Positions 1 through 9,059 of a stretch of 64,000 nucleotides of DNA are shown one piece after another. Source of the stretch: Flagellimonas beolgyonensis (GTDB taxonomy: Bacteria > Bacteroidota > Bacteroidia > Flavobacteriales > Flavobacteriaceae); NCBI RefSeq assembly GCF_003992615.1, contig NZ_RZMY01000002.1, positions 2,501 through 66,500 of the forward strand, read 5' to 3'. The number at the start of each line of letters is the position of its first letter. Within the stretch, counting starts at the first letter, position 1. A program made the position numbers and the translations under genes. The notes under the pieces are model-generated. The model had not been told where the DNA came from. It worked only from the letters and a program-made list of their open reading frames with translations, and made no database searches.

Positions 1-550
<550 letters not shown>

Positions 551-632
551 GCACCTGTACCTAAGTACAAATGCCCTCTCGTAATCCTTATATATTCTAT
601 TCTACTTCGTGTTTCTTCTTTTGACTTCGCCA

Positions 633-678
633 TGATGGTAAAACCATCACGCTCCGTCCCAATATGTCAATGAACTTT
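633..678 (-). promoter_or_regulatory. boxA-like motif plus hairpin ahead of 23S
   Basis: The minus strand reads AAAGTTCATTGACATATTG at 678-660, followed by a hairpin with 7-bp arms TGATGGT/ACCATCA and a 3-nt loop (649-633). A near copy of the first motif lies ahead of 16S at 2763-2780. The arrangement resembles boxA/boxB antitermination signals used by the Nus factors in rRNA operons. That role is inferred from position and similarity. Confidence 0.5.
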
Positions 679-718
679 CTGGCACACCGCCACACCGATC
701 GGTGGACGGCACTTGCCG

Positions 719-795
719 TGGTGGAGAATAAGGGAGTCGAACCCTTGACCTCCTGCGTGCAAGGCAGGCGCTCTAGCCAGCTGAGCTAATTCCCC
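719..795 (-). tRNA. tRNA-Ala (anticodon TGC)
   Basis: The minus strand folds as a complete cloverleaf: acceptor stem GGGGAAT/ATTCTCC with the G3-U70 pair that identifies alanine tRNAs, D arm, anticodon loop with TGC, variable loop and T arm with TTCGACT. The CCA end is encoded at 721-719, unlike the other tRNAs in this window. It lies in the 16S-23S spacer, the usual bacterial place for tRNA-Ala. Confidence 0.98.
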
Positions 796-801
796 AGTCT
801 A

Positions 802-865
802 GTTGATTGTTGTTCGTTGTTCGTTGATCGTAATCTCCATCAACCATCAACCAAGAACCAACAAC
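802..865. repeat. Imperfect 27-bp inverted repeat in the rRNA spacer
   Basis: The arms at 802-828 and 839-865 match at 21 of 27 positions with a 10-nt loop (829-838). One arm is rich in G/T triplets such as GTT and the other is its A/C-rich complement. Transcribed with the operon it would form a long hairpin between tRNA-Ile and tRNA-Ala. Its role is unknown; an RNase III-type processing site or an old repeat insertion are possible. Confidence 0.55.
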
Positions 866-970
866 TGGTGTCTCAACTTCCAGAATTTCCTATTCAATAC
901 TTTTTTAAAGAACTTTTATAAACCTTGAACCCAAAACTCAAAACTTATAACCGCGGCTTCGCCGCTTCCG

Positions 971-1044
971 TAGTCTCAGGCAGACTCGAACTGCCGACCT
1001 CTACATTATCAGTGTAGCGCTCTAACCAGCTGAGCTATGAGACT
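971..1044 (-). tRNA. tRNA-Ile (anticodon GAT)
   Basis: The minus strand gives a complete cloverleaf with acceptor stem AGTCTCA/TGAGACT, anticodon GAT in loop CTGATAA, and T arm GGCAG-TTCGAGT-CTGCC. The discriminator base is A and no CCA is encoded (CGG follows). It is the first tRNA after 16S, in the standard Ile-Ala spacer pair. A small perfect hairpin, GCGGC-TTC-GCCGC, lies just beyond its 3' end. Confidence 0.98.
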
Positions 1045-1152
1045 GTCTTGGCCTTTTCTTGCCAGTATATCAACAAACATATCATAAACGACAGCACAAA
1101 GATAAAAGGACCACCTCGTGCGGGACCCCCGTCTCCGGGCGTCTCTTTCTCT

Positions 1153-2680
<1,528 letters not shown>

Positions 2681-2762
2681 ATTTCCTTGAATGTCTGTCC
2701 GACACCCGGAAAACCGAAGTCCCCGCATCAAAATGGTTCTTATTCTCTTTACGCTGTCGTTA

Positions 2763-2780
2763 CAATATGTATATGAACTT
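2763..2780 (-). promoter_or_regulatory. boxA-like motif in the 16S leader
   Basis: The minus strand carries AAGTTCATATACATATTG, matching the motif ahead of 23S at 677-660 except at the two bases between AAGTTCAT and ACATATTG. It lies about 85 nt before 16S in the transcribed leader. It is probably an antitermination or processing signal, inferred from its repeated position in the same operon. Confidence 0.5.
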
Positions 2781-2864
2781 CTTCTTCAATTTTTCCGAAA
2801 AAAAATTGGCCAAATGACCAAATCCCCTCTCGAAAACAACCCAGCCTCATCAGCTAAGCGGGTG

Positions 2865-2896
2865 CAAATATAGAAAGGTTTAAATGACACCACAAA
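2865..2896 (-). promoter_or_regulatory. rRNA operon promoter
   Basis: On the minus strand there is a -33 element TTTG (2896-2893), a 20-bp spacer and a perfect -7 element TATATTTG (2872-2865), the Bacteroidota primary sigma consensus. Transcription should start near 2858-2860, giving a leader of about 180 nt. The 20 bases beginning at the -7 box are identical to those of the tRNA-Lys promoter at 19238. The stretch 2681-3044 holds only this leader, the promoter and AT-rich DNA. Confidence 0.85.
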
Positions 2897-3044
2897 ATAA
2901 TTTCAAGTTTTTTTTAAAAATATTTACACCTCACTGAAAACCAGCCTATTAAAATACAAAAAAATCCTTTTTCCACCAAAAAATCCCAAATAAATTTTAT
3001 AACCTTCTGATTGCCCACAACTTACCAAATGAATGGCATCCCTA

Positions 3045-3075
3045 TTGTAAGCATCAACTCAAGATAGTATCTTTG
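3045..3075 (+). promoter_or_regulatory. thrS operon promoter
   Basis: TTG (3045-3047), a 20-bp spacer and TATCTTTG (3068-3075) match the Bacteroidota promoter consensus. Transcription would start near 3080-3082. That falls at a seven-codon frame (3082-3105) whose stop overlaps the thrS start as ATGA. The untranslated leader before thrS would be only about 20 nt. Confidence 0.75.
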
Positions 3076-3101
3076 CGCACCATGTATAATAAAGGATATA
3101 A

Positions 3102-5042
3102 ATGATTGATATTACATTGCCCGATGGCGCGGTAAAGAAAGTTCCCGAAGGAACCACTCCAATGGATATTGCCAAAAGCATTAGTGAAGGTTTGGCCAGA
3201 AATATCATTTCCGCCAAATTCAACGATACCACTGTTGAAACTGTGACACCTCTTACCGAGAACGGGTCGCTCACCTTATATACATGGAACGATCCCGAAG
3301 GCAAGAAAGCATTTTGGCACTCCAGCTCGCACGTTGTGGCCCAGGCTTTGGAGGAATTGTACCCTGGTATTAAGTTGACCATTGGCCCGGCCATTGAAAA
3401 TGGTTTCTATTATGATGTGGATTTCGGTGACCGATCCATTTCGGAAAAAGATTTTCCGGCCATTGAACAAAAGGCATTGGAAATTGCACGTGGCAAACAT
3501 GACTATAAAATGCGCAGTGTTTCCAAGGCGGATGCCCTTTCCTATTATAAGAAACAGGATAACCCCTACAAAGTAGAGCTTATCGAAAATCTGGAAGATG
3601 GAACAATAACCTTCTGCGACCATAGCACGTTTACCGATCTATGTCGGGGCGGGCACATTCCCAATACCGGAATCATCAAGGCCATTAAAATATTGAGTGT
3701 GGCCGGTGCCTATTGGCGAGGGGATGAAAAAAACAAGCAATTGACCCGGGTCTATGGTATATCCTTCCCAAAACAAAAGGATCTGACCGAGTACCTGGAA
3801 CTTTTGGAAGAAGCCAAAAAACGGGATCATAGAAAATTGGGCAAAGAACTGGAACTGTTCACTTTTTCACAAAAGGTGGGTCAAGGTCTTCCCTTATGGC
3901 TACCTAAAGGTGCTGCGCTACGGGAACGTTTGGAACAATTCCTTAAAAAAGCCCAAAAGAAAGCCGGTTACGAAATGGTGGTAACCCCACATATTGGGCA
4001 GAAGGAACTTTATGTAACTTCTGGGCACTATGCCAAATACGGAGAGGACAGCTTTCAACCCATACACACCCCAAAAGAGGATGAGGAATTCTTGTTGAAA
4101 CCCATGAACTGTCCGCACCACTGTGAAATCTATAACAGTCATCCGTTCAGTTACAAAGACTTGCCCAAACGATATGCCGAGTTTGGTACCGTATACCGAT
4201 ATGAACAGAGCGGTGAATTGCATGGTCTAACCCGTGTACGTGGATTTACACAGGATGATGCCCATATTTTCTGCACCAATGAGCAATTGAGCGATGAGTT
4301 CAAAAACGTAATTGACCTTACCTTATATGTATTGAACTCTTTGGGATTCGATAATTTTACCGCCCAAGTATCTGTGCGAGACCTAGATCAGCCCGAAAAA
4401 TATATCGGTAACGCCGAAGATTGGGAAAAAGCCGAGCAGGCCATCATCGATGCTGCTGAAGAAAAAGGACTGAACTATGTGGTGGAAAGTGGTGAAGCTG
4501 CCTTTTATGGACCAAAATTGGATTTCATGGTGAAGGACGCCCTCGGACGCAACTGGCAATTGGGTACCATTCAGGTGGACTACAACCTTCCGAAACGATT
4601 TGACCTTACCTATAAAGGTAGCGACAATGAGCTTCACAGGCCGGTAATGATACACCGCGCGCCCTTCGGAAGTATGGAGCGCTTTGTGGCATTGCTACTG
4701 GAACATACAGGTGGTAACTTCCCTCTTTGGCTGATTCCGACCCAAGCTATTGTTCTGCCGGTCAGTGAGAAACATGAAAAATATGCCGAAAAAGTTTTGA
4801 ATTCATTGGAAAATGACGAAATTCGCGCGCTCATTGATAAGCGGAATGAAACGGTAGGGAAGAAAATCCGTGAGGCTGAAATGCAAAAAATCCCCTTTAT
4901 GATCATTGTTGGGGAACAAGAGGAAGCTTCAGGGACCATTTCTGTTAGAAGACATGGCGGAGAGGATTTGGGAAGTTTAACGACCAACGCATTTTCCGAC
5001 TTGGTAACTACTGAAATAAATAGTACCTTAAAGTCGTTCTAA
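3102..5042 (+). CDS. thrS: Threonyl-tRNA synthetase
   Basis: This cytoplasmic class II synthetase charges tRNA-Thr. At 646 residues it has the usual bacterial full length. Domains in order: N-terminal TGS (about 1-62), editing domain with HSSSH (73-77) and CRGGH (181-185), catalytic core with zinc ligand Cys337 in MNCPHH, motif 2 around RYEQSGE and motif 3 around [11 protein letters not shown], then the anticodon-binding domain (about 545-646). The start at 3102 gives the standard [10 protein letters not shown]-terminus. It is the first gene of the thrS-infC-rpmI-rplT operon, with infC 30 bp downstream. No T-box or tRNA-like operator is evident in the very short leader. Confidence 0.98.
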   Translation: MIDITLPDGAVKKVPEGTTPMDIAKSISEGLARNIISAKFNDTTVETVTPLTENGSLTLYTWNDPEGKKAFWHSSSHVVAQALEELYPGIKLTIGPAIENGFYYDVDFGDRSISEKDFPAIEQKALEIARGKHDYKMRSVSKADALSYYKKQDNPYKVELIENLEDGTITFCDHSTFTDLCRGGHIPNTGIIKAIKILSVAGAYWRGDEKNKQLTRVYGISFPKQKDLTEYLELLEEAKKRDHRKLGKELELFTFSQKVGQGLPLWLPKGAALRERLEQFLKKAQKKAGYEMVVTPHIGQKELYVTSGHYAKYGEDSFQPIHTPKEDEEFLLKPMNCPHHCEIYNSHPFSYKDLPKRYAEFGTVYRYEQSGELHGLTRVRGFTQDDAHIFCTNEQLSDEFKNVIDLTLYVLNSLGFDNFTAQVSVRDLDQPEKYIGNAEDWEKAEQAIIDAAEEKGLNYVVESGEAAFYGPKLDFMVKDALGRNWQLGTIQVDYNLPKRFDLTYKGSDNELHRPVMIHRAPFGSMERFVALLLEHTGGNFPLWLIPTQAIVLPVSEKHEKYAEKVLNSLENDEIRALIDKRNETVGKKIREAEMQKIPFMIIVGEQEEASGTISVRRHGGEDLGSLTTNAFSDLVTTEINSTLKSF

Positions 5043-5072
5043 AAAATTAAGTTTAATTAAAAAGTTTAAGTC

Positions 5073-5630
5073 ATAGCAATACGTAGAAGATTTAAGTCCC
5101 AACCTAGGAGGGAAAACAAGAACCCTCACAATATCAATGAAAATATCAAGGCCCGTGAGGTGAGGCTCGTAGGCGACAATGTGGAAATGGGTGTTTATCC
5201 CATTTCAAAAGCGAGGGAATTGGCCAACGAACTGGAGTTGGATTTGGTGGAAATATCACCAAACGCAGAACCACCGGTTTGTAAGATCATCGACTATAAG
5301 AAATTCCTTTACGAGCAAAAGAAAAGGGACAAGGCCTTAAAGGCCAAGGCAACCAAAGTAATAATCAAGGAAATTCGTTTTGGTCCACAGACCGATGACC
5401 ACGATTATGATTTCAAGAAGCGACATGCAGAAAAATTCTTGAAAGACGGTGCCAAATTGAAAGCATATGTATTCTTTAAAGGACGATCGATCGTCTATAA
5501 AGATCAAGGTGAAATATTGTTGCTCCGATTGGCCCAGGATTTGGAAGAACTTGGAAAAGTGGAGCAAATGCCCAAATTGGAAGGTAAACGGATGACCATG
5601 TTCATCGCACCGAAGACAAACAAAAAATAA
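5073..5630 (+). CDS. infC: Translation initiation factor IF-3 (ATA start codon)
   Basis: IF-3 binds the 30S subunit, checks initiator tRNA and start codon, and helps separate ribosomes. The frame continues upstream of the first ATG/GTG-type codon (GTG at 5160) and encodes the family's conserved N-terminus AIRRRF directly after an ATA codon at 5073. An in-frame TAA lies at 5067, leaving only GTC or ATA as the first codon. Starting at ATA gives 185 residues, normal for the family; starting at GTG would remove 29 conserved residues. E. coli infC uses AUU, and IF-3 rejects such codons to control its own synthesis, so the same feedback is likely here. An AGGAGGG sequence at 5106 is inside this coding region and is not its RBS. 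Confidence 0.93.
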   Translation: MAIRRRFKSQPRRENKNPHNINENIKAREVRLVGDNVEMGVYPISKARELANELELDLVEISPNAEPPVCKIIDYKKFLYEQKKRDKALKAKATKVIIKEIRFGPQTDDHDYDFKKRHAEKFLKDGAKLKAYVFFKGRSIVYKDQGEILLLRLAQDLEELGKVEQMPKLEGKRMTMFIAPKTNKK

Positions 5631-5636
5631 AAAATA

Positions 5637-5652
5637 CTGGACCTTTGTCCAG
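5637..5652 (+). promoter_or_regulatory. Hairpin ahead of rpmI
   Basis: A perfect 6-bp stem, CTGGAC/GTCCAG, with a CTTT loop starts 6 nt after the infC stop and is not followed by a U tract, so it is not a typical terminator. In other bacteria ribosomal protein L20 represses rpmI-rplT by binding leader RNA in this position. A similar role here is only a suggestion. Confidence 0.35.
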
Positions 5653-5684
5653 CATAACAATAAGCGGAGTTAAAAACTAGGAAA

Positions 5685-5882
5685 ATGCCTAAGATGAAAA
5701 CAAAATCCAGTGCCAAAAAGCGTTTCAAGCTTACCGGTTCTGGTAAAATCAAAAGAAAGCACGCTTTTAAGAGTCATATCTTGACCAAAAAGTCTAAAAA
5801 GCGTAAGCTTAAGTTGACTCATTCCACATTGGTACACCCATCGGATGAGAACAGCGTTTTGGAACAATTACGTTTAAAATAA
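5685..5882 (+). CDS. rpmI: 50S ribosomal protein bL35
   Basis: This 65-residue, very basic protein begins [21 protein letters not shown], the standard start of bL35. It is a structural component of the large ribosomal subunit. It lies 54 bp after infC and 90 bp before rplT in the conserved infC-rpmI-rplT order. Confidence 0.98.
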   Translation: MPKMKTKSSAKKRFKLTGSGKIKRKHAFKSHILTKKSKKRKLKLTHSTLVHPSDENSVLEQLRLK

Positions 5883-5972
5883 TCGTTCCAACGGTACATT
5901 AATTATTAACCCTGGAGTTGGGCCATCAAAGTTCCCTTAATTGGGACGCCTGCTACAAAAAAATGAAACATT

Positions 5973-6317
5973 ATGCCAAGATCAGTAAATTCAGTTGCTT
6001 CACGCGCTAGGAGAAAAAAAGTGATGAAGCAAGCCAAAGGTTACTTCGGAAGACGTAAGAACGTTTGGACAGTAGCCAAAAATGCGGTAGAAAAAGCAAT
6101 GCTTTATGCTTACCGCGACAGAAGAAACAAAAAGCGTACTTTCCGTTCCCTATGGATCACCCGTATCAACGCCGGTGCCAGATTGCACGGAATGTCTTAC
6201 TCCCAATTCATGGGGAAAGTGAAATCCAACGGAATCGAACTTAACAGAAAAGTTCTTGCGGATTTGGCCATGAACCATCCAGATGCCTTCAAGGCCATCG
6301 TTGAGAGAGTAAAGTAA
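5973..6317 (+). CDS. rplT: 50S ribosomal protein bL20
   Basis: This 114-residue protein begins [19 protein letters not shown], typical of bL20, which binds 23S rRNA early in large-subunit assembly. In several bacteria it also represses its own operon by binding leader RNA. It is the last gene of the thrS operon and is followed 32 bp later by a strong terminator. Confidence 0.98.
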   Translation: MPRSVNSVASRARRKKVMKQAKGYFGRRKNVWTVAKNAVEKAMLYAYRDRRNKKRTFRSLWITRINAGARLHGMSYSQFMGKVKSNGIELNRKVLADLAMNHPDAFKAIVERVK

Positions 6318-6349
6318 AAAATCAATATAAACTTACCCCGCTTATTAAG

Positions 6350-6372
6350 ATCCCGCCCTGTGCGGGATTTTT
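6350..6372 (+). terminator. Terminator of the thrS-infC-rpmI-rplT operon
   Basis: A 7-bp stem ATCCCGC/GCGGGAT with a 5-nt loop is followed by a T-rich tract. It lies 32 bp after the rplT stop, as expected for an intrinsic terminator. Confidence 0.85.
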
Positions 6373-6390
6373 TATTTTATGTTTATTGGT

Positions 6391-6436
6391 TCTCGACTGC
6401 CTGTCCGTCCGTCAGGCGGGCGCTCAAACTGATAAC
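6391..6436. repeat. Palindromic repeat with a second palindrome inside it
   Basis: TCTCGACTGC at 6391-6400 and CGCTCAAACTGATAAC at 6421-6436 look like two halves of a short intergenic element. A related copy lies at 9001-9027. Between the halves is a 20-base insert (6401-6420) which, with the preceding GC, forms its own inverted repeat, GCCTG/CAGGC. It lies between the rplT terminator and the end of the YjbQ gene. Genome-wide copy number is unknown. Confidence 0.45.
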
Positions 6437-6443
6437 CATACCA

Positions 6444-6866
6444 CTACTGCCCATAAGCTGTAATCACCAATTTTCTTCCAGAAGCATGATTCCGGTGTTC
6501 ACACAGGTAAATCCCCTGCCATATACCCATGTTCAATCTGCCATTGGTAATTGGCACCTGCACCGAAGCTCCCATCAATGAAGCTTTGATATGGGCCGGC
6601 ATATCGTCCGGACCCTCATAATTGTGCACATAATAGGGAGCATTCTCAGGAACCATTTTGTTCATATGACTCTCAAAGTCCAAGCGGACCGTGGGATCGG
6701 CATTCTCATTGATGGTTAAGCTGGCCGATGTATGCTTGATGAATACGTGCAACATACCCGTCTTCATTTGGGCCAATTCTGGAATGGCTTCCAAAATGGT
6801 ATCCGTGATCAAGTGAAAACCTCGCCGATAGGAAGGCAATTGTAGTTCCTTTTGATAAAATTCCAT
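6444..6866 (-). CDS. YjbQ family protein (UPF0047)
   Basis: At 140 residues this matches the small YjbQ/UPF0047 family throughout, including KHTSASLTINENADPTVR (about 44-61) and the C-terminal GIWQGIYLCEHR. Family members have weak secondary thiamine-phosphate synthase activity in vitro, but the physiological role is unsettled. It is cytoplasmic with no signal peptide. The gene is transcribed divergently from the HAD phosphatase gene and stands alone. Confidence 0.9.
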   Translation of the reverse strand: MEFYQKELQLPSYRRGFHLITDTILEAIPELAQMKTGMLHVFIKHTSASLTINENADPTVRLDFESHMNKMVPENAPYYVHNYEGPDDMPAHIKASLMGASVQVPITNGRLNMGIWQGIYLCEHRNHASGRKLVITAYGQ

Positions 6867-6966
6867 AATCCTTGGTGTGCTTCAGCTCCTAATTTAATAT
6901 AAAGTTTACCAAACCCAGCACCAACTTTGCAACGAAGGCAATACCTTTGCAGCTTAATTTTTCCGT

Positions 6967-7758
6967 ATGGACTTTTCTAAAATAAAAATGGTGGTTTCGG
7001 ACATGGATGGCACTTTGCTGAATTCCAACCATGAAGTGAGCTCCCGTTTTTTTGAACTTTTCGAAGCCCTCAAAAAAAAGAACATTGCCTTTGTTGCTGC
7101 CAGTGGAAGGCAATACCACAGTATGGTGGATAAATTGGATTCCATCAAGGACGACATCATTGTCATTGCTGAAAATGGGGCCTTGGTAAAACATAGGGAA
7201 GAGGTCTTATTGACCACCCCTATAACCAAAGCGGAGGTCAACAAGGTATTGTCCACAGTACAAAATATAGAAAATGCACATCCCGTGCTCTGTTGCGGGA
7301 ATACTGCCTTTGTCTCCGGTCAGTCCGAAGCGTTCATCTCCCTGTTGCAAGAGTATTATTCCGAATTTGAAATTGTACAGGACCAAAAATTGGTGGATGA
7401 GCAGGTGCTCAAAATTGCCATCTATCATTTTGAAAGCTCCGAACGGTTCATATATCCTTCCGTAAAACACCTTGAAGGGGACATGAAAGTAAAAGTATCG
7501 GGGGCCAACTGGGTTGACGTATCCGACATCAATGCCCACAAGGGACATGCCCTTAAAAAAGTGATGGAACGATTTCAGGTTCAATCGGACGAAATCATGG
7601 TCTTTGGGGATTACAACAACGATCTGGAAATGTTGGAACTTTCCGAGTATAGCTTTGCGATGGCCAATGCACATCCAAATGTGTTGCAAGTCGCCAAGTA
7701 CAAAACCTCAAGTAACAATGATTTTGGGGTGGAAAAAGTTTTGGAAAAACTGGTCTAG
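6967..7758 (+). CDS. HAD superfamily Cof-type phosphatase
   Basis: This 263-residue cytoplasmic hydrolase has HAD motif I DMDGTLLNS (13-21; Asp13 is the likely nucleophile and Asp15 the acid/base) and a C-terminal motif IV, GDYNNDLEML. The large C2-type cap between them places it in the Cof family (IIB), whose members dephosphorylate sugar phosphates, FMN or pyridoxal phosphate. The substrate cannot be read from the sequence. A TACCTTTG -7 box lies at 6942-6949, without a well-placed -33 element. It converges on the downstream gene with a 4-bp overlap (7755-7758). Confidence 0.9.
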   Translation: MDFSKIKMVVSDMDGTLLNSNHEVSSRFFELFEALKKKNIAFVAASGRQYHSMVDKLDSIKDDIIVIAENGALVKHREEVLLTTPITKAEVNKVLSTVQNIENAHPVLCCGNTAFVSGQSEAFISLLQEYYSEFEIVQDQKLVDEQVLKIAIYHFESSERFIYPSVKHLEGDMKVKVSGANWVDVSDINAHKGHALKKVMERFQVQSDEIMVFGDYNNDLEMLELSEYSFAMANAHPNVLQVAKYKTSSNNDFGVEKVLEKLV

Positions 7759-9059
7759 GTCTTTTGCTTCTTTTTTCTCGCTGCTGGGAACAATACATTG
7801 TTCAAGATCAGGCGGTATCCCGGTGATGTGGGGTGCAGGTCCAGTTCAGTTTTTGGGTCTCCTACCCTATGCTGGTAATCTTCCGGGTCGTGACCACCAT
7901 AAAAGGTAAAGAAACCCTTCCCTTTTATTCCATGGATGTAGCGTGCCTCACCATTGATCTTGTTTTCTCCCAATATCATAACAGTAGGTTTGACCTCTTT
8001 TCGGGTAAATGCCGTGGTCTGCCCCATAAAACCCTTTACCAAGCTGGTATGGTTCTGTGTGAGCATGGTGGGCACCGGGTCCCATTTGGCCGAGAACTCC
8101 ATCAACGAAAAATAATCGGATTCCTTGGGCACATTGCCTCTTTTGTTGGTCATGTCGATGGATGAAAATTCATAGCGCAACGGATTTCGTTCCAAAATAA
8201 AATTGGTAAAGGCAAACGTATTGCCATAATTCAATTTCGATTGGTAGTTGGCATCGGAAGGGTCTCCATCGAACATGGGTTCGCAGATGTCCACATTTTC
8301 CGCAGCAAGGGCAATATCAAAACTATCGGTTGCGGAACACATAGCGAACATAAATCCGCCCCCGATCACATAGTTCCTAATTTTTAAAGCAACGGCCAAT
8401 TTTTCGTCAGAGACTTTGGAATAACCCAATTTTTGGGCCAATGCTTCGGCTTCGGCTTTGGATTCTATGTACCAAGGCGCAGCACGGTAATGTCCATAAA
8501 ATCGACCATATTGACCCGTAAAATCCTCGTGGTGCAAGTGCAACCAATCGTACAAGGCCAGCTTGTCCCCCAAGACCTCTTCGTCATAAATGGTGGTATA
8601 GGGAATTTCGGCATAGGTCAACACCATGGTCACGGCATCGTCCCAAGGTTGGTTTTCCTTTGGGGAATACACCGCAATTTTTGGGGCCTTTTCCAATATT
8701 ACCGCATCTTGGTTCTGTGAAGGGCTACTGATACCATCCAAAATCTCTTCGGCTTGGGCATCGGTCAAAACTTCAAAAGAGACCCCGCGAATTTGGCATT
8801 CCTTTCGAATGATCTCCCCATCAGGCAACAAAAAAGAGCCACCGCGGTAATTTAAAAGCCACTGAACCTTTTGTTGTTTGGTAAGCACCCAATAGGTAAT
8901 ACCGTATGCCTTTAAATGGTTTTCCTGACCATCGGCATCCATAGGAATTAGAATGACGGAGGCAAAGGATTGAATCGAAAAGAGAAAGATGATAAAAAAG
9001 AGACCTCTCGACTGCGCTCGAGGTGACAAAAATGAAAGTATTTTAGAAGGGCACGTCAT
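7755..9059 (-). CDS. Secreted protein commonly labelled 'asparagine synthetase B'
   Basis: This flavobacterial family is often annotated as asparagine synthetase B, but the sequence shows no N-terminal catalytic Cys and no PP-loop ATP site. It instead has a hydrophobic signal-like segment (FFIIFLFSIQSFAS) and a mature part starting near ILIPMDADGQ. Motifs that stand out are GGGFMFAMCSATDSFD, FYGGHDPEDYQHRVGD and HPTSPGYRLILNN. Substrate and function are unknown. The start is uncertain: the ATG at 9059 overlaps the dnaB stop, and a palindromic repeat (9001-9027) encodes the basic residues just before the hydrophobic core. A TTG start inside or next to the repeat is the alternative. It follows dnaB on the same strand. 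Confidence 0.75.
   Translation of the reverse strand: MTCPSKILSFLSPRAQSRGLFFIIFLFSIQSFASVILIPMDADGQENHLKAYGITYWVLTKQQKVQWLLNYRGGSFLLPDGEIIRKECQIRGVSFEVLTDAQAEEILDGISSPSQNQDAVILEKAPKIAVYSPKENQPWDDAVTMVLTYAEIPYTTIYDEEVLGDKLALYDWLHLHHEDFTGQYGRFYGHYRAAPWYIESKAEAEALAQKLGYSKVSDEKLAVALKIRNYVIGGGFMFAMCSATDSFDIALAAENVDICEPMFDGDPSDANYQSKLNYGNTFAFTNFILERNPLRYEFSSIDMTNKRGNVPKESDYFSLMEFSAKWDPVPTMLTQNHTSLVKGFMGQTTAFTRKEVKPTVMILGENKINGEARYIHGIKGKGFFTFYGGHDPEDYQHRVGDPKTELDLHPTSPGYRLILNNVLFPAARKKKQKT
9001..9027. repeat. Palindromic intergenic-type repeat at the start of a coding region
   Basis: The 27 bases form an imperfect palindrome (ACCTC...GAGGT outside, TCGA...TCGA inside) and share the core CTCGACTGCGCTC with the split element at 6391-6436. 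Such elements are usually intergenic. Here it lies between the end of dnaB and the signal-sequence core of the next gene, and is read as SPRAQSRG in that gene's frame. Confidence 0.5.

Noticed and set aside
5106..5112. AGGAGGG as a Shine-Dalgarno site for a GTG start of infC at 5160
   Set aside because: It is about 48 bp from the GTG, far outside RBS range, and lies within the conserved N-terminal coding sequence of IF-3.
6942..6949. TACCTTTG as a full promoter for the HAD phosphatase gene
   Set aside because: No TTG or TTTG lies 17-23 bp upstream, so only a lone -7-like box can be supported.
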